Positions 49,292-60,724 of a stretch of DNA of 64,000 nt are shown one piece after another. The stretch is from Volvox africanus (Eukaryota > Chlorophyta > Chlorophyceae > Chlamydomonadales > Volvocaceae): assembly GCA_030268105.1 (NCBI GenBank), contig BSDZ01000003.1:3224001-3288000 (forward strand), read 5' to 3'. The notes beneath the pieces were generated by a model. It was not told the DNA's origin. It made no database searches and worked only from the letters and a program-made list of their open reading frames with translations. Every line of letters starts with the position of its first letter. The stretch's first letter is position 1. The position numbers were made by a program, and so were the translations under genes.

Positions 49292-51050
49292 GATCGGTTA
49301 GATCCGTTAGAGAGAATTTCAGGGCATAGGTCGGGAAATTATATGTGCTTGGCCTGGAACGAGAAGTGCGGCCTGGGGTCGAGGCACAGCTGAGCTCGAA
49401 GTGATCACAATGCCGCGTTGGATAAGGGCGCCACGTGAAATGACGGAGTCAACTGCGTCGGTCTCACGCTGCCCACCCAACTCCAATACAGGTAGTAGTT
49501 CAATAGCGCTCACCTGCGCTTGCGGCCTTCCGTGCCAACCCACTTGCGCTGGGCGTCTCCCAGCCCAATTCCTGTACAAGTCGCCCGAAAGCAATGGATA
49601 CCCGGGATAGTAAAGATAGTATAGAGCTCAAACCAAGCCGACGGCACGACCAAGGGGAGGATATTGTATTCACACTCTTCCATGGAATGCTTACGTGGTT
49701 GGTTCCGATGCCAACGGGTTACGGGTTCAGTAGGTAGGCCGCAAGGATCTTTTCCTGCCGATGGTCAGCACATACGAAAGTGGCAACCTCTTACCGTTGA
49801 ATTGCACGCTGCTGAAGGACGGCGCCGCTCCCGTGGTGTTGGAGCTGGAGCAAGGTTCTTGCCCGTATCCTGTGGACGGTAGTGAGAAGCAAAACCTGGC
49901 TTAGATGACCAGGAAGCCCGCTAGGATCCCCATCGGACATGAGAACATGACTTGCCAGCAGATCTTACATCTTTTCAGGACGGCTAACATGACTGTGTGG
50001 AAACATCCCAAATCTGACCCATCAACAGTAAGGCCAACCAAGACTGGCCTAGCTCATTGAGCACCGTTCCGATTCCTCAAAACCTTCAATACCAGAACTA
50101 CATGTTTGCCGTGATCACGCTGCCGGCCGTGGAACTCACATCATGACGCCAAGCTGACTCAATCTGGGGGTGGCGCGACCGGTTTTTCCGCGTCCAGCCA
50201 TATCAAGTCGTTGGCATTGGTTAGCAAACAAGTCCTTAAAATGTTTATTCGTGATAGCGTCAAAACATGCCAAAACATGCTCGCACAAATTGTCCCGGCA
50301 CCATCGTTAGCGGTTCATGGTCGACAACGAGTTTCCAACCACCCAAGTCCCTTATTCCTTGCAAAGAACTTTGACGTCAATCCTAGCAAACGCACTTGAA
50401 GCAGTGTGTCTACCTTTTCGAAATCCTGCAGTGCTGCCCTCTTGGGGGGGTGCTTCGCTGCCTGTGGGTCCCAGTTCCACGGAGCGAGGCTGGCTAGCTC
50501 CTTCAATGACATACTGCTCGATGATTTCTTATGTCCCAGTCTCACTGCGTATGCGCTTCAGCCGAGTGGACTACCCTTGGTAAAGACGTTCAGGTCTTAG
50601 GACCTCCGAGTCAACCTTGGTACAAAGTGCGGTCATACTCATACATGAACATTTCCATTCAATATTACAGCTCCAGCTCATGTAGTGTAAAGTTTCACAT
50701 ATGATCCTCAACATGCGGATTGGTAATGGCGCTCAAACAGTTTATGCCGTACCCATGGATTTTGCATGGGGATGCTAATGCAAAAGTGGCACATTATCAT
50801 ACAGTGCAGAAACAACCTATTCCGTTTATATGGTATCCTATTCCGAATATAAGCGTAAGTCGCTAAGTGCGTCACAACTAAGATCAGGGTAAACGATAAG
50901 GGTGTCAGGGACAATTAGCCTTTCAATCGTAAGCGATGAGTCAAACGTTAATTTTATAGGATTTGTACGTTTACGTCATTTTTGTTACTGTGGCCGCCGC
51001 ACCGACTTTCGTCTCATTCCACGAAGTTCGAGCTAGTTCGCAAACGTCAA
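49292..51050. other. divergent intergenic region between Gln-rich gene and CBP80
   Basis: Should contain the missing first exon(s) and promoter of the Gln-rich gene on the minus strand and the CBP80 promoter on the plus strand. A minus-strand open frame at 49594-49319 could hold 5' exon sequence but shows no motif. The rest has only short, featureless frames. Confidence 0.4.
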
Positions 51051-54000
51051 ATGGGAGACCGACATCATAACCAACACAATCGCTCGTTTCGTGGAGGCCA
51101 TGGGGGTGGGGGCGGAGGATACGGTGGGGGGTTCGACCAGCATGGCTATCACAACCACCGTGGCGGTGGCCGGGGCGGCCGCGGTGGCGGCTGGCAAGGC
51201 AGCGAAGGGCGCGGAACTGGGCGTGGCGGCTACGGGCGCGGCGGTGGAGCTGGCGGCTATGGAGGTCATGGCGGAGGGCAACAGCACCATGGCATGGAAG
51301 GCGGGCGAGGGGGAGGCGGCTATCAGCGCAGCTACATTGGTAAACGTGGGCGTGAGGAGGGCCCCGACGGGCAGCCACCCAAGCTAAGCCCGCAACATCT
51401 GCTGGTGGCTAAGCTGTTGGGTGTCTGCGACCGCAACACGGTGCGGCCGTATTGTTAAGGAGGGTAGGGTGCATGGTGGGCTGGCGGCTGGATTCAGTGG
51501 GGATATACTCGGGACCCTCGGCCGGTTGAATCCAAGGATCCCTTCAAAGAAAGCTTCTATGGAGGGATGTTAGGGATGCTTTTGAGCATGCATGCCTAAA
51601 GTTGGCGTAGCAGGGGCGGACCTGAAGGTGCCATTTTCAAGGGTTCGACGGAAGTTCATTTGCGCTCAGGGACTTTATAAGCCTGTGTGGACCTGCACCT
51701 GCAATGATGGCACGAAGGCGTAGTCAGTGCAGCCCCAAGTTCGTCTTCGTAGTCTTGGGATGTGTTGCGAGCAGGCTTTTAGGGAACTTCTTATTGAATG
51801 CCAAGCTGTTTTCGAGGCACACTCGCTGTGACACTCGGCTGCCCTTGTGCACGCCACTCCACCGAGCAGGGCTCCGGCCGCGACAATTGGACAGACGAGC
51901 GCTTTTTCGACGACCTGCTTAAGAGCTGCCGCCGGGACCTGGAGCACGGCGGAGACAATGTAGCTGCGCTGCTGGTTGAGGCCGCCGTAGAGGTTTCATT
52001 CAAGACGCAGCACTATGCACTGGTGCTGGGTGAGTGAACGGGGAAAAGGGTGGACATGGAGATAACATTCGAGCTGGGCGGACCGGGTGCTGAAGCCAGC
52101 TGGGATATTAAAGCCAGACGCAGGGGGAGTGCACTGGAAAGGACACCACAAGGGCCATAGAGCTGCACTGCGCAGGGATGAGGTGAATTGGGAAATTGCA
52201 GGGCTAAGGTGGCCATTGGCTGGCTTGACGATTGAAGGTGAACGGCGCGTTTTGGACATGTAATTTAGTTCTTGTAAGGTACCAGCGGCGTCCAAAAGCT
52301 GGGTGCCTGCAGGCGTTCTCAACACGGAGCGCCCCGACTTCAGCCGCCGAATCACCGCCGCGGTCATCTCGGACCTGCGCGATTGCCTGGCAGCACCCGA
52401 ACCGCGCATATACCGCGCCAAGCAGCTGCTGCGATTTCTGGCCGCACTTCATGCAGTCAACGTGATCCCAGCATCTTGGCTGCTGGCCGCCTTCACCTCG
52501 CTAGTACAGGCCGCTAGCAGCGCCTTAGCACAGGCGACGGCGCTAGCGACGGAGCAAGGCAACATCGCCGCCGGCGTTGATGATGCAGAGGAGTTGGGCG
52601 TCAGCGGCGTCGGAGTCGGAGTCGAAGCGCCTGGGGCTGCCGTACAGCCCTGGTCCGATTTCCTCGTGTACGTGGTACTGGTGGCGCTGCCGTGGTGTGG
52701 TCGCGATCTGGCGGCGGCGGCTAGCCTGGGTGATATGGGCGGTGGCAGCGACGGCCAACTCAGCCTCTCTGGGCTGCTGGCGATGGTGGAGTCGTACATG
52801 GTGTCGCGGCCGGTGACAATGGACGAGACGCTGCGACCCATGTCGGGTTCACGGAGCGATGAGGACATGGCGGCCAGGTGGGCGGGCGGGCATCCGGGGA
52901 TACATCCTGCGCTTGTTTTGAAAGAAATGGCATGGTACGCCTGTCAGGCGCAGGCACCGGGCGCGGCAAGGATTGCTCCGTAAGTGGAGGTCATTGCGGT
53001 GGCAAGCCAGCCCCGAAGTTAAAGAAGAAGTAAGGGACCGCTGAAGCGTCCCAGCTACACCGCAACATATGCGTCAGTCCATTTACATGAGATTGGTTGG
53101 TTGGTTGGTTGGTTGGTTGGTTGGTTGGTTGGTTGGTTGGTTGGTTGGTTGGTTGGTTGGTTTGCTGTGTTTCTTCTGATGGAACCATGATCATGCAGAG
53201 TTAGCTATGACGCGTTATCTCCCGTTATATCCCGTTATATCCCGTTATCGTTATCTGACACCCCCCCAGGAGCGACAGTGGCGGCGCGTCCTTCCTTGGC
53301 GAGTTGTACGGCGCTGTTTGTGAATGCCGTGACAATGCGTGGGAGGTACAGGTGCTACCGGGGCCCCACGTGCCGTATTTGCAAAAGCTGGCGGCGGCTC
53401 AGCCCCTGGAGGGTCTAGAGCCTCTGGAGTTGCCCGCCTGGCCCACCGGTACGGACTGTTTCTCTTCCGTACGGCCCCTGCACCTTGCTGGTCACAAAAC
53501 ACGCGGTAACCTCCTGAACTTCCCGGTCTGCCCCCTCCGCTGACCGGCCGACCCTGGCCTCACCCCCCCACCCCAGGTGTGGACCCAGTGGAGCCGGCTG
53601 CCGTGATGGCTGCGCGGGTGCGAGGTCTGGTTCCCGGCCGCGGCGGCATCCGGCTGCTGTCCCGGGAGTACCTGGGGAAGGACCTGCCTGCGGTGGAGCG
53701 GTTGATCGTGGAGGAGTATGTGTTGGACACACTAGCGGCACTCAGCAGCGACAGGTGTGATTGCCTAGGTTCGTTACACACACATACATATATATGTGTA
53801 TGTATTGGTGTATGCCAGGGACGAAGCGCCAGGAGAGCGTTCAGATTGGCCTGGGGGGCCTTTTGCTTCGTTTTGAATTTCTATCCTCGAAGCGGATGGA
53901 GATGTGTATCCTGTACCTGAAAGACACACTTGCCCTGTTGCAACTCGACAGTGTGCACCAAACGCCAGCTAGGAAGGAGCATACAAGGAAGGGCAGAGGA

Positions 54001-57000
54001 GCGGGTATGGATGGGATGGTTGCAGGTACAGGAAGGGCTGGGAGGAGAGGAGTCCCCCCGGGGTGGGCGGATTCGGACACTAAGGCCAAGCGGCTCCAGA
54101 GCCCGTCCCTCACTTCTCACACATCTTGCTGTCTTTGCCGCCGTGTTCGCCTCTCTGCCTCGCCTCGCTCGTTCGCCTCACACTCCCAGGACCGCGTGCG
54201 TGCTGACCCTCTCCGGCGCACTGCCGCACCACCTGGCCTCTGTGTTTGGATCGACGGACCGCACCAACGTGCGCAACTTCGTGGCAGAGGCACTGTTCAG
54301 CCAGATGCTGCGCCTGCCGACCCCAGCGCTGTCGCACGCCGCCTACTGCACCGTTCTGGTGGACCTATGCAAGGTGCCGCAATTCCAATTTGCGCGCGCG
54401 TTGTCGTCCTGCGTACGGGAGCTTTTTGGCTGCATGCCGTTCCTTGATCCAGAGCTGCGCTTCCGTCTGGCATCGTGGTTATCGTACCATCTGAGTTCGT
54501 TCGGTTACCAGTGGCCTTGGGACAGGTGGCAGTGGGTTTCGGAGCGGCCGTCTCATGATCCGCAACGGGGTTTCGTTGCACTACTGCTTCACCGCCTGCT
54601 GCGTCTGGCGGATCACCCCGTGGTCAAGCAGGTGAGTGGAGCCACCGTGATGTATTGAGAGGTTGCGGCTGAGAGAGGGGCAGCATTGAGGTTGATTGCG
54701 GGGGGTGTACCGTTGCTGCGGTCTGCAACATTGTCGCCCTGCGTGTTACGGGGTTACACACAGACGAGGACGGACATGCAGGTTGTTGGGACTGGGGCCG
54801 ACGGCATGCCGAGCTGCATACGCCCTTTCTGCCGGCGAGTCTGACGTCGTTACAAACGTCGTGGTCTCTTGGTTTCGACAGTCAACCGGTATCCCGTTTT
54901 TCCTGTTTTCTTCCCCCTTCCCTCCCCCTTCTCTCTGGTGCAGTCTCTACCGCCATATTTTCAGGAGCTCCTTGGTCCGCCACCTGCCCTGGCCGCCCCC
55001 CCTTTGCCCGGCAACTTGCCGCACCATCAGCCCTCTCACTTGCAAGCCCCTAAGGATCAGCAGCAGCAGCAGCAGCAGGCTCGCCGGCGCGGTGCGCTAC
55101 GGCGAGATCCCAAGGAGGACCCGGACCTGCTAGAGGACGACCAACAGGTGGATCAGGCTGGCGCAGGTGCCATGGTAGTCGATGGGGAGGGGCGACAGCA
55201 AGATGAGGGCCCAGCCGCCGGGGGCAGTGGCCTTCCAGCAGCGGACGAGGAGGGAGATGGGGCCCAGCAGCAGGAAGATGGCGGTGCCAAGGGGGCCGCC
55301 GGCACAGCGGTGGTGCCCTGGGCCGGAGACGCCGTTGCGGAGACCGCTGCGCGCCTCGTGACGTGGTGTCGCCAGGAGGGCAGTTACGTTGCTTCGGAAA
55401 CCAAGGCCCGATCTCTGCGCCCGGAGCAGGTGGCAGCGCTGTGGTCGTCTAAGGTCTTGAACTGGATGCACGAGAACTGCGGAGCCCTGGTGGAGGAGCA
55501 GGGCCCACTATCCGGGCCAAAGGTGCGACCAAAGGGAGGGACCGCGGAGGAGTGTGTTTGAGACAGTCTGCTGTCACCGTTGGTAACGGGCGCCGGTGTA
55601 TGTGGCTTCCACCGTAGCTTCACCACAGGCCCAAGACTGCGCCGCCAGCAGCTGCAAGGCAGCGACTTTATCTTTGCGGCCCCTAGTTAGTGCCCGGTAT
55701 CTGCCGAAATTTGCCCCCTGCGTGGCTAAGGTTGCCACCCGGCGGCTCTTCAACATCCGGTCAACCCCTTCCGCGCACGTTACTGTGCAGGCCTTGGCTT
55801 CAATCTCCACATCTCACGATCTCTATCGGAGGCGCTTACTCGCATCCGTCGTTTTCCACGCGACGGCAAGCCCCAAATCCCTCCACGATCATGTACTCAT
55901 TACTATTATGTTACTGCTGGTAAACTCTCGTAACTGAACCCCCTCCCCGTGCCTTTCCTGACTTTGGACGACGCCGGCCATGAAATTCAACTCTCACGGT
56001 TAGTCTCGTTACTTCAGTTTCAGCATTCAGTATTCGTTTTATTCGACTTCCCCTCCCCCTGCGGCGGTTCTCAGGTTCTGGCCACCCTGATCCTAGCCAT
56101 GGGCGTCAAGTCCCCCTCCCACCTACACGTGGCGGTTGAGCGCTACGCAGAGGCCATCAGGTCCTCGCTGGCAGAGGCGGACGCGGACGCGGGCCCGCTG
56201 GGGACGCAGCAGCCCGGCTCCTGGGAGGCTGTCGCCTCGGCGCTCGGGGCCAGCCCTGGCCAGGTGGCCATGGTGCAGGTGGGGCAGTGACGCGGGGGTG
56301 CGGATGTGGGGATGTAAATGACGATGTTTGGTAATGACCATATAATATATGTAATATAATATATCATATATGATATATTATAATAGTATTATTATCGCAC
56401 ACAACATCATTGTTTGTAGTATTTCATTATTTTATTGCACCGAGTGAATTGCGCCAATAGCGCTGCAGTTGGCCGGATGACTGACTGACTGGTAGTGCAT
56501 ACTCCGCCTGGGGCTTTACCAGGGGATGTATCCATCACGCCGTTGTGGTGGTGGTGTGAATATCGAGGGATGCGGAGCCCTCTCATCCCACCTCACAATC
56601 TGTCCCCCCGCCTGGGCTCCAGGTCGTCCGCCACTATCACGCGGCTGAGCCTCAACGGCTGCTGCTGGTGGTGGATCGGCTGTTGGCACTGCACGTACTG
56701 GACGGACCGGGGCTTGTGGCAGCGTTATTTGAAGACGAGGAGCTGCCCCCGAGGGGTGATGGCACTGCAAGGGCGGACGGCAACTCAGTCACGGAGTTAG
56801 GAGAGGGGGACGGCAGCGGCGTGGCGGAATGCTCGTTGAGGTGGGCCTTATGGCTTCCTGTGGACGGACGGGATCGGCGTGGAATGTCCGGGGTGGGGTG
56901 CGCCCACGTTGTTGAGGGAAGCTATCGACTCGTAGCGATGCACTCCTTGACCAAATAGCGCTTCCAACGAGAGCAAACGAACACTGAAGGATGGACAGAA

Positions 57001-59075
57001 GAGGTTCTCTGAGCCAGAAATAGAAAGGGGCATAGAAAGGGGATCCTAAAGCTCTCAGGGCATTCTTCGGCATCATAATAGATTTCCTAACTCTGTATAT
57101 CCCGCGGATCACATTAAAGAGCGGGCAGATCACATTAGAAAATGGTTCCCTGAATCTGCAGCTGCTTCCATGAGCCGGTATTGTGCAGCGGCTCTTGGGA
57201 GGTGTTGTTGCATGCGGTGGACCGCCTGGTGCATATGCCTGCGGAGCTGCCCGGGGAGCTGGAGGGATGGGAAAAGAAGATGACACAACTAGAGGTTGGT
57301 ACATGTGACTGGCCGGCCCATGTATATCTGTATTGCACGCGGACGGACAGGGCGTGCGACTTCGAGCTCCTGATCAGAGAGCCCCTATATCGTTGCGGTC
57401 AATAGGCTGCAGGTCACAAGGAGCCTGGGGCTGGGTTGTGGTCTTGTCCAGAGGGGGTCCAGCCTTACCTCTTACCTGTAGTATCGCTGTCGTTTGGAAA
57501 GGCAAGGCAGTTTGTGGGAGCCATTAACGGGCAGCGTCGTGGGAAAGGGGGGCTGGGCCCCGTCTTCTGGTCTGCCTGGGACATAGCACCGTCGGCCCAC
57601 AGCAGCTGTCTTTCCCGCCCGTTATCAGTATCACAATACATTTGTAATTGTCAGTACCTTCATATAATAGCTATTATGTAAGATCATGCACCCCTATGCT
57701 CCCGTTGTTCGGCCTCATTGTGCTCTTTCGACACCGACGAACTTGCCCTCAACGCTGTTTTGGGGGCCTTGCCCACTCGTAGTCCATCCACTCGGGTATC
57801 GTCCAAAGCGTGGCGGCGGGTGCTCCGGGACTCTTGCAGCGGGAGCGTGACGTGGCGGCGCAGGTGGGTGTGTCCCTGTTTGGACGCAGTCAGGCGACGA
57901 AGCCCGGATGGAACTGCGGATGGCCCCGCTGCGTTTCCGGTTGCGAGGGCGGGGTAGATGAGCTAGGATGATAACGTTGAAGGCCTCCCGTTCTTAGGCT
58001 TGGTGGGGGGGGGAAAGATGCTTCAGCAATACCCAACAACTTGAGCGACAGCCGGATCGGGCGCCCTGCCTTGCCGGCCAGTGAGCGAAGGTTGCTTTCT
58101 GGGTGCCGCATGATCTTATCTCTAGGGCGACTACAGAAAACCCACGTCATGAATGGTTTATGTCGTTTGGACGTACGTGAACATGAATCGCTAAAAGCCT
58201 ACACCAGCTGCGGCCTGCTGCTCATCTTTCTCATAGGTGGAGCAAGCTAGCCGCTGCGCGGATGTGGTCCGGGGCAGACTGGAGCGTAGCAGCGCGTTGG
58301 CACAGGATTCTCTGCTGCTGGTGAGGAAGGGATCTTGGTGGTGGGCTCGTTCAGGATGCAACTAATCGGATCCTAGGGTCAGTACAAATACGTGCTCGCG
58401 AAGTAGATGTGGAGGAAAGAATCGCGAGCCCGGACAGGTCGACTGCATGACGAGAAGCTGTTCAGTTGGCAGGATTGAAAGCAATGTTTGCGCCTGAATG
58501 GGTTCCGGCTTCCAGGGTGAGTAGTTAGCCGTCATGTACTTAGTTGTGCTGGTTGGTTAATTAGTTAGCATTTAGCCTCGCCTGTTCGTCTTCACATTTC
58601 TTCGGTTGGAGGCCCTGAGTGGGTTTGACAGCGGCTGTCGTCGGGTAATATGCCAAAGAGGGGAGCTGAACAGGAAACGCATTCGTGAGCTTGCAAGGGC
58701 TACAAAAGCGACTGTTCAGGTCACGGTTGCACTTATTCATCGCGAAAGTCGTCGATTAGGTAAGCCATCTTCCCATTATTTATAAACTGCAAACCTTCGC
58801 AGGTTTATCTGGGCTTTGTACGGCTGCTGAATCGCGCCATGGCCCAGGCAGTGGCGGCGGTAGACGACGAAAGCGTCACTCAGGCTGAGTCGGCTGTGTC
58901 ATTGCTGGCGGCTTGGCTGCGGACTGTGTTGCGGCGCTACGCGGAGCCTTCTGCGGCTCTGGTGGGCAGCGGCAGGCTACGGGAAGAGCTGCTCGTGCAC
59001 GAGACTGCGCTTGGGGGTCCGCCGCCTGAGCCCTTCAGGTTGGCGGTGGCGACGCAGCTCGGGGTGGGGGTGTGA
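51051..59075 (+). CDS. CBP80: nuclear cap-binding protein subunit 1 (CBP80), with RGG-rich N-terminus
   Basis: Large subunit of the nuclear cap-binding complex, which with CBP20 binds the m7G cap and links transcription to splicing, export and decay. Twelve phase-matched exons: 51051-51440, 51870-52029, 52313-52877, 53270-53448, 53577-53754, 54190-54631, 54944-55522, 56075-56278, 56623-56840, 57189-57294, 58237-58320, 58803-59075 (about 1125 aa; human is 790). The first ~115 residues are Gly/Arg-rich (RGG, GGY, GRGG boxes). The first MIF4G region follows ([67 protein letters not shown]). Later matches include [60 protein letters not shown] and [13 protein letters not shown], in the human order. 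Exon 7 carries a ~150-aa Gln/acidic insert. The last ~16 codons and the stop lie in a sequence repeated at 25 kb. Confidence 0.93.
53093..53162. repeat. TTGG tetranucleotide microsatellite in CBP80 intron 3
   Basis: About 17 uninterrupted TTGG units in the intron upstream of exon 4. A 12-bp CCCGTTATATCC-type repeat (about 2.5 copies) follows at 53220-53250. Confidence 0.95.
55952..56047 (+). repeat. dispersed intronic repeat, copy 3 (CBP80 intron 7)
   Basis: Shares about 95 bp, at roughly 90% identity, with the 3' half (in transcript sense) of the two SPS intron repeats: CTTTGGACGACGCCGGCCAT onward to TTTTATTCGA. It is in the sense orientation of CBP80 and ends 26 nt before the TCTCAG 3' splice site of exon 8. 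The 5' half seen in the SPS copies is not present. Confidence 0.88.
56355..56382. repeat. 28-nt perfect AT palindrome in CBP80 intron 8
   Basis: A perfect palindrome centred on CATATATG inside a 60-bp AT-rich patch could extrude a hairpin. It probably arose from a TA-rich microsatellite. Confidence 0.75.
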
Positions 59076-59232
59076 CACAGCAATGCGTCCGGTTTCGCTT
59101 GGCTGGGCTCCTCGAGGCGCCAGGGAACGGGTTGCAGAAGGCTGTGGGGATAAGGGATGTCAGGAGGTGTTGGATAAGGTTATAGAGGAGGGAGAGGACG
59201 TAAACCGTTTACCGGGAGCAATGGAAGGGGAG
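59025..59232 (+). repeat. dispersed repeat covering the CBP80 stop codon
   Basis: About 95% identical to the reverse complement of 25166-25373. It starts in the last coding exon, encodes the terminal residues [14 protein letters not shown] and the stop, and continues into the 3' UTR. Confidence 0.88.
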
Positions 59233-59560
59233 GGCGCCAGGGTTGGGATAAGGACCGTGTATGAGCCCCGTGCCCCGTGGAGCATGCTCTACCTGCTTCG
59301 GAGATTTCGCAGCGAGCTGGGGGCGCATAATTCATTGTGCGTCGTCAAGTATTGAATGGACGTCTGGGATGTCGGGGGTTTGGGCTTCTTAAGGCTTGCC
59401 CAACAGTGATGGCCAGATGTTTGCCTAAGGACAGCTGGGTTTGTCCCATGTGGGTCGTCGGCATGACCGTTTAGGTAGGGGTTCGAACTGTTATGGCAAC
59501 TGGCTGCTCCTCCCGAGGAAGAAGGCCTCATCGGCATCCAGCATTTCTCCTCGTGGCTTG

Positions 59561-59565
59561 TGTAA
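59561..59565 (+). terminator. candidate TGTAA poly(A) signal of CBP80
   Basis: Plus-strand TGTAA about 490 nt after the CBP80 stop codon. Confidence 0.35.
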
Positions 59566-60369
59566 AGATTGCATAACTGTGATCTTCCGCACCAGGGACC
59601 TTTCATAGACGGAGAGGCCCATCAAAAGGCATCTGATGCACGTAATTTTGTACTGACGCATGCTGAGCTCCAGGAACTTCCCCTTGCGAGGGCCAAGCCT
59701 TCCACGGCAGCAGCTTAGGTCAGTCCACAAGGGTTCCGCACATTCCAGACTAGCTGAGGCTTTCACCTAGGCGCGCTGCTTACGACGTGGCAGAGATGGA
59801 TACACCTAGGGTGGCTAAATAGTAATTTGGTGCACGTAGGCTGTATGCCTCAAAATGCCTGAATGATGACTACGGACGGGATACAGGGCCTCCCATGCAC
59901 CATTCGTGGGATCCCAACTTCGATATACCGCTTTTGCACTGCGCCTTTACATGTTACACCAACCAACCAGTCCAGTCAGCACCCATGAATCAGGTGGGTG
60001 TACTCTCAATATATGACTACCATATTCGCAGAAGTGACGTAGACGTAGACCGATTGCCACAGTCTGCCGAGTCTCTCGCCCTCTGGGACAAATGCCGTGG
60101 GAACCGCACCATTCCTCCGACTTCGTCACATGGCGCTTCCGTACAAGACCATGTCTCGTGTGGCGATTGAGAACCTAGCGGCTTGCATCCATCAGAGGGT
60201 CCTTATGCCTGTCCGGTAAGATCCAAGCAGCCACACAAGCCTCGCCGTATGATTGCATGGCTACCAATACTTTACAAATACAACCCACGACGTCATCCGT
60301 AATGTGCAGGTACCCTTAGGCAACAACAAAACGACGACGAATGAATGACCGGCAGGGATGGTATCCAAT

Positions 60370-60374
60370 TTACA
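60370..60374 (-). terminator. candidate TGTAA poly(A) signal of SMC6
   Basis: Minus-strand TGTAA about 350 nt after the SMC6 stop codon. A second one lies at 60272-60276. Confidence 0.35.
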
Positions 60375-60724
60375 GGATGTGCTCAACCTCAAAAAACATA
60401 TGCCCTGTATGCACATTACTTTAGCACGCGGCACAGCCCACCTCACGTTGTGCCCGCTAAGTCTATACACTCTACCTCATTGTTCGCCCGTGTAAAACAT
60501 ATAATCAATGCTCAAGGCGTGTAATATAAAAACTGAACATCCAATGTGCCAAAGGCATATTCCACACTGCGTCGACAGATTTACGTGACTACTACAATCA
60601 GCCCGATTCCAGTATGGCAACAGGCAGCTTAGTGCGCTGGCATTGGTGGTGTCGTAGGTAGAACGAGTACAATGGAACGGAAACCTTTGCATGTCCCAGG
60701 TCAGGAGAGGTATATGTGCGCTTT

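Larger units (their letters stand above)
59076..60724. other. convergent intergenic region between CBP80 and SMC6
   Basis: Contains the rest of the repeat at 59025-59232 and both 3' UTRs. No coding motif was recognised in the short frames here. Confidence 0.45.

Noticed and set aside
53093..53162. A CRISPR-like or other functional array from tandem repeats (also 18282-18338 and 40601-40678)
   Set aside because: Units are 4-8 bp with no spacers; these are ordinary microsatellites.
59470..59495. A tRNA T-arm-like GGTTCGAACT
   Set aside because: No matching acceptor stem, D arm or anticodon arm could be found around it.
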